DNA of 34,633 nt from the NCBI GenBank assembly GCA_050701115.1, contig JBOHER010000144.1, positions 1 through 34,633 of the forward strand, written 5' to 3'. Below, in pieces: positions 7,446 to 14,578 of the stretch. The notes below the pieces were generated by a model, which was not told the origin of the DNA, did no database searches, and worked only from the letters and a program-made list of their open reading frames with translations. This DNA is from JBOHER01 sp050701115. GTDB taxonomy: Bacteria; Actinomycetota; Actinomycetes; Mycobacteriales; Pseudonocardiaceae. The position numbers and the translations under genes were made by a program. How positions within the stretch are numbered: the stretch's first letter is position 1; each line of letters starts with the position of its first letter.

Positions 7446-7909
7446 CCTTGACCCCGACGCGCCGCAAGCGCGCTCTGCTGTGGGGTCGGTACACCGCCGC
7501 GTCGGTGATCGCCGGGGTGATCAGCGAGGTGGTCTTCGTCGCCGGTTACTGGCTCGGGGCCCTCCCGGTGGTGGCGAGCCTGGTCGCCTTCGTGGCCGGT
7601 GCGGTGCCGAACTACCTGATGAACCGGTACTGGGCGTGGCAGCGCAGCGGCCGGGCCGACCGAACGCGCGAGACTCTGCCGTACGTCGTCATCGTGCTCG
7701 TCGCCGCCGCTGCCGCCGTGCTGATCACGACCGGAGCCGACGCCTGGGTGCGGGACAAAACCGACTCCCATGCACTGCAGGTCACGCTGGTCGGTGCCGC
7801 GTTCCTGGCGACCTACGGGTTCATGTTCGTGCTGAAGTTCGTCCTGTTCGACCGGTTCGTTTTCGTCCGGCACGGATCAGGTACTCCCGGCACCACGTCC
7901 CAACCATGA
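7439..7909 (+). CDS. GtrA-family membrane protein (polyprenyl-phosphate-sugar flippase candidate)
   Basis: A 156-residue protein with four membrane segments at about 17-37, 43-62, 81-98 and 113-134. It has the family landmarks VPNYLMNRYWAW (56-67) and KFVLFDRFVF (133-142). GtrA proteins are thought to help flip or present undecaprenyl/decaprenyl-phosphate sugars during cell-surface glycosylation. The GTG at 7439 overlaps the methyltransferase stop by 7 nt and has GGAG upstream. A TTG one codon later is a weaker option. The 3' end runs 89 bp into the convergent glycosyltransferase gene, an unusually long tail-to-tail overlap. Confidence 0.8.
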   Translation: MLTLTPTRRKRALLWGRYTAASVIAGVISEVVFVAGYWLGALPVVASLVAFVAGAVPNYLMNRYWAWQRSGRADRTRETLPYVVIVLVAAAAAVLITTGADAWVRDKTDSHALQVTLVGAAFLATYGFMFVLKFVLFDRFVFVRHGSGTPGTTSQP

Positions 7910-8714
7910 CCCGGGCGTAGTTCGCCCCGTAGATCATGCTGCGCCCTTTCTTGCTCGCGCCATCGGCGCGCAGCCGCATCGTCATGGGCACCTCGAGCAC
8001 CCGCGCTCCCCGCGCCAGCATCCCGAGCAGCAACTCCGAGGACTGGTACTGCGGCTCGGCCAGCGTGACCGAGCACGCGAGTTCGGCGCGCATGCCCCGG
8101 AAGCCGAACGAGGTGTCGGTGATCCGGCGCCAGGTCAGCAGGGAAGCCAGCAGCGCGAACACCCGCACCCCCAGCCAGCGCACGTGGTTGTCGGACTCCT
8201 CCCGGCCCATTCTCCGCGAGCCGGTCACGAAGTCGGCGGTGTCACCCACCAGTGGCTGCACCAATGTGTCCAGCTCGGAGTTGTCGTACTGCCCGTCGGC
8301 GTCGGTGGTCACGACGTACTGCGCGCCGCATTCGGCGGCCAGCCGGTAGCCGAGCCGTAACGCCGCGCCCTGGCCGCGATTGCGGGTGGCCACACACGTG
8401 TACGCACCGTGCTCGCGCGCGACGTCGGCGGTGCCGTCGGTGGCGCCGTCCACCACAACCAGCACATCGAGGGGGATGCCGCAGGATTTCTTCGGCATGT
8501 CGGCAAGCACGGGGCCCAGCCCCGCCGCCTCGTTGTACGCGGCGATCACCACGACCAGACGCGACATGCCCGGATGGTGGTAGCGGTGGTGGAACTCGCG
8601 CGCCGCTTCGGCGTCCACATCGTCTGGATACTCGGCGAGTCGCGCCCTGTTACGGCCGGTAGAGCGCTGCCTGCCGTGCCAGCCGGTGTCCTTCGAACAC
8701 ATCCCGGTGCTCAT
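7821..8714 (-). CDS. Family 2 glycosyltransferase, DPM1-like (polyprenyl-phosphate sugar synthase)
   Basis: A 297-residue GT-A enzyme. The core starts near residue 50 with VVVIAAYNEAAGL, then VLVVVDGATDGTADVA with D89, GQGAALRLGY (114-123), and the metal-binding TTDADGQYD with D138-A-D140. The later ITDTSFGFRGM segment is typical of dolichol/polyprenyl-phosphate sugar synthases. There is no C-terminal membrane pair, so it is the soluble DPM1-like form. It would load a sugar, possibly sulfoquinovose or the epimerase product, onto polyprenyl phosphate. The ATG at 8714 overlaps the epimerase stop as ATGA, which favours this start despite a 49-residue extension before the catalytic core. An internal ATG at 8567 is the alternative. 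Confidence 0.8.
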   Translation of the reverse strand: MSTGMCSKDTGWHGRQRSTGRNRARLAEYPDDVDAEAAREFHHRYHHPGMSRLVVVIAAYNEAAGLGPVLADMPKKSCGIPLDVLVVVDGATDGTADVAREHGAYTCVATRNRGQGAALRLGYRLAAECGAQYVVTTDADGQYDNSELDTLVQPLVGDTADFVTGSRRMGREESDNHVRWLGVRVFALLASLLTWRRITDTSFGFRGMRAELACSVTLAEPQYQSSELLLGMLARGARVLEVPMTMRLRADGASKKGRSMIYGANYARVMVGTWCREYLIRAGRKRTGRTGRTSART

Positions 8715-9670
8715 GCCGGCTCGCTCTCAGCCTGGTTGTCCAACTCGCGAAAGTACCGCCACGTGCTCGCCAGCCCATCGGCGAGATCGACCGATGGTCG
8801 GTACCCGATGGTCTCGGCGCTGCGCGAGATGTCGACGACGACGGCGGGCATCTCGCCATTCGGCGCCGCAACGTGCTCCACGGGCAACGGCGTACCGGTG
8901 ACGTCGCGAACGGTCTGGATCAGCTCGAGCACCGACACCGACCGTCCCAAACCGACGATCGCCCTCCCTGAGTACCCGCTGTCCCAGGCGAGCATGCACG
9001 CGCGCACGGCGTCGTCGATATGCACCAGATCGCGGCGCTGCTTGCCGTCACCGTAGACCAGCACGCCCGATCCGGACAGCGCCGCACGCATCATTCGTGG
9101 CACGAAACTGTCCTTGTGCGACATTCCGGGCCCGTAGACGTTGGAGAATCGCAGCGCGCAGGTGGCCATCCCGTAGGCGCCCGCATAGCCGGACAGCAGC
9201 ATCTCGCACGCGGCCTTGGTCGCTCCGTAGGGCGTCAGCGGCCTGGGCGGTAGGTCCTCGGTGATCGTCGCGGTGCCGATGTCGCCAACCACGGCGTTCG
9301 TCGACGCCATGAGGAACCGTCGCACGCCCCGGATCCTGGCCAGCTCCAGCAGTTCCTGGGTGACGGCGACGTTGTCCGCGTAGGTCTGCATCGGGCGCTC
9401 CACCGAGCGCAACACCGATGTCCGGGCGGCCAGATGGACGATTCCCGCGGTATCGGGCGTCACGGCGGCTGCGCGGACCCGCGCGTCGGCAAGATCACCG
9501 TCGACATAGGTCACCCCGTCGAGGTGCGCGGCCGCTGGTTCGCGATCAACGACCGTGACCGGCATCCCTCTTCGCCGGAACGCACCGGCCACGGCGTAGC
9601 CAATGAAACCGCTGCCGCCGGTCACCAGCACTCGATCCTGTTCCGGCATCGGGGCGATCTGTGCAGCCAT
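8711..9670 (-). CDS. NAD-dependent sugar-nucleotide epimerase/dehydratase
   Basis: A 319-residue extended SDR of the GalE-like group. It has the NAD motif GGSGFIG (18-24), HLAART, a catalytic-region Thr/Ser in MASTNAVVGD (121-130), YGATK with Y148 and K152, and RFSNVYGPG in the substrate-binding half. It would interconvert or modify a nucleotide sugar for the neighbouring glycosyltransferase, with which it shares an ATGA overlap. It begins 34 bp after the end of hsaF on the same strand, so transcription from hsaGF may run into it. A 4-epimerase is the default reading, but the exact reaction is not determined by these motifs. Confidence 0.75.
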   Translation of the reverse strand: MAAQIAPMPEQDRVLVTGGSGFIGYAVAGAFRRRGMPVTVVDREPAAAHLDGVTYVDGDLADARVRAAAVTPDTAGIVHLAARTSVLRSVERPMQTYADNVAVTQELLELARIRGVRRFLMASTNAVVGDIGTATITEDLPPRPLTPYGATKAACEMLLSGYAGAYGMATCALRFSNVYGPGMSHKDSFVPRMMRAALSGSGVLVYGDGKQRRDLVHIDDAVRACMLAWDSGYSGRAIVGLGRSVSVLELIQTVRDVTGTPLPVEHVAAPNGEMPAVVVDISRSAETIGYRPSVDLADGLASTWRYFRELDNQAESEPA

Positions 9671-9704
9671 GGCGCCCAACCTACCGTCGTGCCGCCTGCA
9701 CGTA

Positions 9705-10751
9705 TCAAGCCGGCACTGCACGCTCTCGTTCTGCCACGATCTGCAGAGCGATGTCGATGATCATGTCCTCCTGGCCGCCCACGTAGGAGTTGGCGCCCAC
9801 CCGGTACAGGATCTCGTAGGCGGGCACCCCGTAGCGCTCGGCTGCCCGCTCGGCGTGCAGCAGGAAGGAGGAGTACACCCCGGCGAAGCCCTGCACGATC
9901 GACGAGCGGTCCATCCCCGGCAGCCTGGTGATGTAGGGCTTCACCACGTTCTCGGCGGCGTCCATCAGGGCGTCCTTGTCCACCCCGGTCTTGACGCCGA
10001 GCCGCTCAAATGTGGCCGCGAGTACCTCGGTCGGCGAGTTGCCTGCCCCGGCGCCGAGCGCCACCAGCGACCCGTCGATCTGCCTTGCACCCGCCCGGTA
10101 GCCCAGCACCGAATTGGCCACCCCGAAGCTCAGGTTCTGGTGCCCGTGATAGCCGACCTGTGCATGGTCGCCGAACTCGGCGACCAGCGCGGCGATCCGC
10201 TCTGAGGCGTCCTCCAGGATCAGCGCACCGGCGGAGTCCACCACATACACACACTGGCAGCCCGCGTCGACCATGATCCGGCCCTGCTTGGCCAGCGCCT
10301 CAGGCGTGGACATGTGCGAGAGCATCAGGAACCCGACGGTCTCCAGCCCAAGATCGCGCGCCGCAGTGAAGTGCTGAATCGACACGTCCGCCTCGGTGCA
10401 GTGCGTCGCGATCCGCACCGCACCGGCACCTAGATCGGCGGCAGCCCGCAGATCGGTCACCGTGCCCAGACCCGGCAGCAGCAGCACGGCGATCTTGGCC
10501 CGCTTGGCCTCGTCCACAGCCGCTGCGATCAGTTTCCGTTCGTCCACAAGGGAAAACCCGTAGTTGAACGTCGACCCGCCGAGACCGTCGCCATGCGCGA
10601 CCTCGATCAGCGACACCCCGGCAGCGTCCAGCGCCCGCACCGTTTCGCGCACGTTGGACTCGGTGAACTGGTGCGCCATCGCGTGACTGCCGTCCCGCAG
10701 CGTCGTGTCGACGATCCGGACCTCGCGGTCCACGTCATCCCATGCGCTCAT
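9705..10751 (-). CDS. hsaF: 4-hydroxy-2-oxovalerate (2-oxohexanoate) aldolase, HsaF/BphI-like
   Basis: A 348-residue DRE-TIM-type aldolase. The catalytic loop VDTTLRDGSHA holds R19, D20 and H23, and GYHGHQN supplies metal ligands H202 and H204. The C-terminal communication domain with AYEILYRVGANSYVGGQEDM channels aldehyde to the partner dehydrogenase. It cleaves the HsaE product to pyruvate and an aldehyde (propionaldehyde in the steroid C/D... A/B-ring pathway, acetaldehyde in related routes). Its ATG overlaps the hsaG stop as ATGA, which matches the obligate HsaF-HsaG complex known for this family. Length and motifs are normal and no defect is visible. Confidence 0.92.
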   Translation of the reverse strand: MSAWDDVDREVRIVDTTLRDGSHAMAHQFTESNVRETVRALDAAGVSLIEVAHGDGLGGSTFNYGFSLVDERKLIAAAVDEAKRAKIAVLLLPGLGTVTDLRAAADLGAGAVRIATHCTEADVSIQHFTAARDLGLETVGFLMLSHMSTPEALAKQGRIMVDAGCQCVYVVDSAGALILEDASERIAALVAEFGDHAQVGYHGHQNLSFGVANSVLGYRAGARQIDGSLVALGAGAGNSPTEVLAATFERLGVKTGVDKDALMDAAENVVKPYITRLPGMDRSSIVQGFAGVYSSFLLHAERAAERYGVPAYEILYRVGANSYVGGQEDMIIDIALQIVAERERAVPA

Positions 10752-11668
10752 GCCCGCATCGCCTGCCTGTCCGTAATGATCTTATCCGCCAGCAACTCGC
10801 CCACCCGGGACGCGGCGGCGGTCATGATGTCCAGGTTCCCTGCATAAGTAGGCAGATAGTCACCGTTGCCCGCCACCTCGAGGAACACCGCCACCCGCGC
10901 CTGCCCGCCCCAGCCGTTCCGGGGATCGTCGAACTGCGGCTCGGCCTTGAGCCGATACCCGGGCACGTACAACTGGACGTCGGTCACCATCCGGTGGATC
11001 GACTCGCTGATCGCATCCCGGTCGGCGTCCGGATCGATCGCGCAGAACACGGTGTCCCGCATGATCATCGGCGGCTCGACCGGGTTGATGATGATGATCG
11101 CCTTGCCCTTGGCCGCCCCGCCGACCTTCTCGATCGCGCTGGCCGTGGTTTCGGTGAACTCGTCGATGTTGGCCCGGGTGCCCGGACCCGCCGAGCGCGA
11201 GGACACCGAGGCCACGATCTCGGCGTAGGGCACCGGGGTCACCCGGGACACGGCGTGCACGATCGGGATGGTGGCCTGTCCACCGCAGGTGATCATGTTG
11301 AGGTTCGGCGCGTCGAGTTGGTCTGAGATGTTGACCGGCGGGCAGGTGAACGGGCCGAGCGCGGCAGGCGTCAGGTCAACGGCGGTGATGCCCGCCTCGG
11401 CATAGCGCGGCGCGTTGGCCTGGTGCGCCTTCGCCGACGTCGACTCGAACACCAGGTCGGGCAACTCCGGCTGCGCGAGCAGCCAGTCCACCCCGCCCGC
11501 GGAGGCCTCCAGCCCGAGTTCCGCGGCCCGGGCGAGCCCGTCGGATTCCGGGTCGACGCCGACCATGTACCGCACTTCGACCGACTGGCTCCGGCGCAGC
11601 TTCCCCAGCAGGTCGGTGCCGATGTTTCCTGGGCCGACGATCGCCGCCACAGCCTTTTCGGTACTCAT
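10748..11668 (-). CDS. hsaG: Acylating acetaldehyde/propionaldehyde dehydrogenase, HsaG/BphJ-like
   Basis: A 306-residue CoA-acylating aldehyde dehydrogenase. It has an N-terminal NAD motif GPGNIG (12-17), VDLTPAALGPFTCPPVN, and the active-site stretch MITCGGQATIP with the nucleophile C128. It oxidises the aldehyde released by HsaF to the acyl-CoA. It is the first gene of the minus-strand hsaG-hsaF pair and starts 39 bp from the divergent IclR gene. I find no KstR-like palindrome in that gap, so control by the IclR protein is more likely than by KstR. The length is typical of the family. Confidence 0.92.
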   Translation of the reverse strand: MSTEKAVAAIVGPGNIGTDLLGKLRRSQSVEVRYMVGVDPESDGLARAAELGLEASAGGVDWLLAQPELPDLVFESTSAKAHQANAPRYAEAGITAVDLTPAALGPFTCPPVNISDQLDAPNLNMITCGGQATIPIVHAVSRVTPVPYAEIVASVSSRSAGPGTRANIDEFTETTASAIEKVGGAAKGKAIIIINPVEPPMIMRDTVFCAIDPDADRDAISESIHRMVTDVQLYVPGYRLKAEPQFDDPRNGWGGQARVAVFLEVAGNGDYLPTYAGNLDIMTAAASRVGELLADKIITDRQAMRA

Positions 11669-11703
11669 GGCTCAACGGTGCGCCACCGGATAGGGCACAC
11701 TCA

Positions 11704-11713
11704 ACACATGTGT
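11704..11713. promoter_or_regulatory. Short palindrome over the IclR start, possible autoregulatory site
   Basis: ACACATGTGT is a perfect 10-bp palindrome that includes the IclR ATG (11708-11710). It lies in the 39-bp divergent gap with hsaG, whose two promoters must overlap. IclR proteins usually bind short palindromes near their own promoters. This is a candidate only; no second copy was found. Confidence 0.3.
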
Positions 11714-12472
11714 CCCGCTCAGCGGAACGAAGCTGTTATCGACAGCGACCCGTCCACGGCCGCCCGGCTCGTCGCGCTGCTCACCGCGTTCCGGCCGGGA
11801 GACGACGCGCTCGGCGTGTCCGAACTCGCGCGCAGAACAGGTCTGCCGAAGACCAGCGTGCATCGGCTGACCGGACACCTGCTCGACCACGGACTTTTCG
11901 AGCGGGAGGGCACTTCGGTGCGTCTTGGACTCAAGCTCTTCGAGATCGGGCAACTGGCCACCCGGCAGCGTGGTCTGGTCGACGCGGCCCGACCAAGCCT
12001 CGCTGACCTGCGCGAGGCCACCCGCAACACCGTGCATCTCGCGGTTCTCGAAGGCACCGAGGTGGTCTACCTGGACATCCTGCGTGGGCCCGATGCGCCG
12101 ACGCTGCCCTCCCGCGTCGGCGGCCGATTCCCCGCCCACGCCACCGGGGTAGGCAAGGCGATCCTGGCGTACTCCGACGACGATGTGGTCGACCACGTGA
12201 TCAAAGCCGGGTTGCCCCGAATCAGCAGGCGCACCATCACCTCGCCGACCATGCTCCGTCGGCAACTCGTCAAGATCAGGGCGGAAGGAATCGCCTACGA
12301 GCGCGAGGAATCCGGCATCGGCGTGGTGTGTGCCGCCAGCCCATTGCTCAACGCATCACGTCGCGCGGTTGCCGCGATTTCCATCTCGGGCTGGAGCAAT
12401 CGGATGCGCACCGACCGGATCGCTCCCGCCGTCCGCACCACTGCCCTCGCGCTGTCCCGCACCCTCCGTTGA
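11708..12472 (+). CDS. IclR-family transcriptional regulator
   Basis: A 254-residue regulator. An N-terminal winged helix-turn-helix is visible as LGVSELARRTGLPKTSVHRL (about 35-54). The C-terminal effector-binding domain includes FPAHATGVGKAILAY and GIAYEREESGIGVVCAASP, both standard for IclR. The family senses small aromatic or aliphatic acids and activates or represses a nearby catabolic operon. The gene is divergent from hsaG-hsaF, its most likely target along with itself. The ATG at 11708 has only a weak AGGG upstream, so translation may be leaderless or start slightly differently. Confidence 0.88.
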   Translation: MCPAQRNEAVIDSDPSTAARLVALLTAFRPGDDALGVSELARRTGLPKTSVHRLTGHLLDHGLFEREGTSVRLGLKLFEIGQLATRQRGLVDAARPSLADLREATRNTVHLAVLEGTEVVYLDILRGPDAPTLPSRVGGRFPAHATGVGKAILAYSDDDVVDHVIKAGLPRISRRTITSPTMLRRQLVKIRAEGIAYEREESGIGVVCAASPLLNASRRAVAAISISGWSNRMRTDRIAPAVRTTALALSRTLR

Positions 12473-12480
12473 CCCACACC

Positions 12481-12564
12481 GTGTCCGCGCTCTGGGTCAT
12501 CGTGTCCGCGCTCTGGGTCATCGTGTCCGCGGTTCCGGTGCACGTGCCCGCGCTCTGGGTACGC
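12481..12564. repeat. Four 21-bp direct tandem repeats
   Basis: Units begin at 12481, 12502, 12523 and 12544, each starting GTG(T/C)CCGCG. The first two are identical (GTGTCCGCGCTCTGGGTCAT plus C). The third diverges in its second half, and the fourth keeps CGCTCTGGGT. There are no spacers, so this is not CRISPR. It lies 8 bp after the IclR gene, before the secreted hydrolase. The shared core ACACCGTGTCCGCGCT (12476-12491) recurs inverted at 14560-14575. Confidence 0.85.
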
Positions 12565-12571
12565 GATGTCC

Positions 12572-12629
12572 CGACGAAAGTGGGTCCCGCCGCCACCGGC
12601 GGGAGCGCTAGCCTTCCCCGGTTTCGTCG
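12572..12629. terminator. Compound hairpin between IclR gene and secreted hydrolase
   Basis: An inner GC-rich hairpin pairs CCCGCCG (12586-12592) with CGGCGGG (12597-12603) over a CCAC loop. An outer 8-bp pair, CGACGAAA (12572-12579) with TTTCGTCG (12622-12629), encloses it. It could end IclR transcription or fold in the leader of the next gene, whose start is 24 bp downstream. Confidence 0.4.
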
Positions 12630-12653
12630 CTCACAAGGCAGGTAGAGGTCCTC

Positions 12654-14546
12654 ATGCGGCATTCCCGGCGGGTGCTCTCGGTCGTCATCGCGGCCCTGAC
12701 CACGTCCCTGGCAATCACCCCGGCGGCACCGATCGCGGCGGCAGGTGATTCACCGCAACCGCCGCCCTGGCTCGAGATCGAAAACGGCGTGAGCCAACCG
12801 CAGTTCTCACTCTCCGACGCGATCGAGGAGACCGTCTTCGTCGAGACCGATGTCGACAGCGACCTCGACGGGGAACTCGACCGGGTACGGCTGCGGTTGT
12901 CCCGTCCGGGCGAGACGGAGACCGATGGCATCACCGTGCCGGTGATCTTCGAGCACAGTCCGTATCGCTACGACGTCAACGGCGCTCCCAACCACAACGT
13001 GGACTACGACGTACTGCCGCAGGAGTACATCCGGCCCGGTGGCGGCGGCAAGCCACGAGCGCAGTCGGAGCCGTCCCACCAGAGTGCAACCCCGAAGGCG
13101 ACGCCCGACCTGCCGGGCAGCCTCGACAACTACTGGGTGCCGCGCGGGTATGCGGTCGTGCTCGGCGAGAGCATCGGCACCGGGTTCTCCGACGGCTGCC
13201 CGACCGTCGGCGACATGAACGAGACGCTGGGCACCAAGGCGATCATCGACTGGATAGGCGGCCAGGCGAAGGCGTGGACGGCGGACGGCGAGCCGGTTGT
13301 CGCCGACTGGGCAACGGGCGACGTCGGCATGCTTGGCGTCTCCTACAACGGAACGCTGCCGAATATGGTCGCCACCACCGGGGTCGACGGGCTGCGGACG
13401 ATCGTGCCGATCGCGGCCATCTCCAGTTGGTACGACTACTACCGCGCCAACGGCCTGGTCCGCGCGCCGCACTCGGCACGCTCCGGCGTGGGTGAGAACG
13501 CGTATCAAGGTGAGGACGCCGACGTGCTCGCGATCTTCACGCAGGGCGAGAAGCGCTTCGAGAAGTGCGCCCACGTCACCGACGGGCTGCGGCAGGATCA
13601 GGATCGCATCACCGGCGACTACAGCCCTTTCTGGCATGAGCGCGACTACCTACATCGTGCGAAGGGCGTCGAAGCGAGCGTGTTCGTCGTGCACGGGCTG
13701 GAGGACTACAACGTCATGCCGACGGCGTTCGCCTCCTGGTGGCATCAACTCGACCGCAACAAGGTGCCGCGCAAGATCCTCCTACACAAGGATGGCCATC
13801 GACGGCCCGCTGACGCCGAGGCATTCCAGCGCACCCTCAACCGCTGGATGGACCATTGGCTGTTCGGCGTCGACAACGGGATCATGGACGAGCCGATGGC
13901 CGACGTGCAGCGTCCCGACGGCACCTATGAGAAGCACGCCAGCTGGCCGGTGCCGGGCGCCAGGCCGACCACTCTGCACCTCGGCGCGGCCAATGCCACC
14001 GATCCCGGCACCCTGTCGACCAGGCGGCAGCGCGCGCCGGAGCAGAGCTTTGTCGACCGAGGCCGCGAACTCGACACCGACGTCGATCTGCTGCCGGATC
14101 CTGACACCGCCCACCCGAACCGGCTGGTCTACGTCTCACCGCCGCTCGGCAACGACGTGCACCTGAGCGGCACCCCGACCGTGTCGCTACGTGCGTCAGT
14201 ACACAACCGGTACGCGGCGAACCTGACCACCGTGCTGGTGGACTACGGCCCGGCAGGCAGCGCGGAGCCGCCGGTGATGGTCACCCGAGGCTGGATGGAC
14301 GTGCAGAACCGCCCATCTTCCGGCAAGAGCAAGCCGATCCATCAGGGCAGGGAATACCGGTTCCAGTGGGATCTGGAGCCGGACGACTACGTGTTCAAGG
14401 CAGGTCGCCGGATCGGGGTCGTCGTGGTGTCGACCGACATGCACTACACGCTGCGGCCGCTGCCAGGGACGGAGCTGTCCGTGTCACCCGCCGAGAGTGC
14501 GATCTCGCTGCCGATCGTCGGCGGGCGGCGCGCCCTCGGCTTCTGA
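12654..14546 (+). CDS. Secreted Xaa-Pro dipeptidyl-peptidase/CocE-type serine hydrolase
   Basis: A 630-residue exported alpha/beta-hydrolase. A Sec-type signal peptide is clear: RHSRR, a hydrophobic core, and APIAAA before about residue 31. The catalytic triad is visible as GVSYNG with Ser230, HGLEDYN with Asp351, and KDGHRRP with His382. A C-terminal beta-sandwich of the PepX/CocE type follows, including the VSLRASVHNRYAANLTTVLV region. The family cleaves X-Pro dipeptides or acyl esters; peptide scavenging outside the cell is the default reading. The ATG at 12654 has AGAGG upstream. It stands alone between the IclR gene and the end of the mce operon, with a matching 16-bp inverted sequence on each side. 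A steroid role is not evident. Confidence 0.85.
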   Translation: MRHSRRVLSVVIAALTTSLAITPAAPIAAAGDSPQPPPWLEIENGVSQPQFSLSDAIEETVFVETDVDSDLDGELDRVRLRLSRPGETETDGITVPVIFEHSPYRYDVNGAPNHNVDYDVLPQEYIRPGGGGKPRAQSEPSHQSATPKATPDLPGSLDNYWVPRGYAVVLGESIGTGFSDGCPTVGDMNETLGTKAIIDWIGGQAKAWTADGEPVVADWATGDVGMLGVSYNGTLPNMVATTGVDGLRTIVPIAAISSWYDYYRANGLVRAPHSARSGVGENAYQGEDADVLAIFTQGEKRFEKCAHVTDGLRQDQDRITGDYSPFWHERDYLHRAKGVEASVFVVHGLEDYNVMPTAFASWWHQLDRNKVPRKILLHKDGHRRPADAEAFQRTLNRWMDHWLFGVDNGIMDEPMADVQRPDGTYEKHASWPVPGARPTTLHLGAANATDPGTLSTRRQRAPEQSFVDRGRELDTDVDLLPDPDTAHPNRLVYVSPPLGNDVHLSGTPTVSLRASVHNRYAANLTTVLVDYGPAGSAEPPVMVTRGWMDVQNRPSSGKSKPIHQGREYRFQWDLEPDDYVFKAGRRIGVVVVSTDMHYTLRPLPGTELSVSPAESAISLPIVGGRRALGF

Positions 14547-14578
14547 CACCCGTGCACGAAGCGCGGACACGGTGTCAG
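14543..14578. terminator. Bidirectional terminator hairpin spanning both stop codons
   Basis: CTGACACC (14543-14550) pairs with GGTGTCAG (14571-14578), extended by GTG/CAC after one bulged C to an 11-bp stem. The stop of the secreted hydrolase (14544-14546) and the stop of the last Mce-associated gene (14575-14577) both lie inside the arms. This is a compact shared end for convergent genes. Confidence 0.65.

Noticed and set aside
11669..11707. KstR-like operator between hsaG and the IclR gene
   Set aside because: CTCAACGGTGCG shows only the left AAC half of the pattern; the right GTT half is missing.
12481..12564. Possible CRISPR array
   Set aside because: The repeats are direct and contiguous with no spacers, and no cas gene is nearby.
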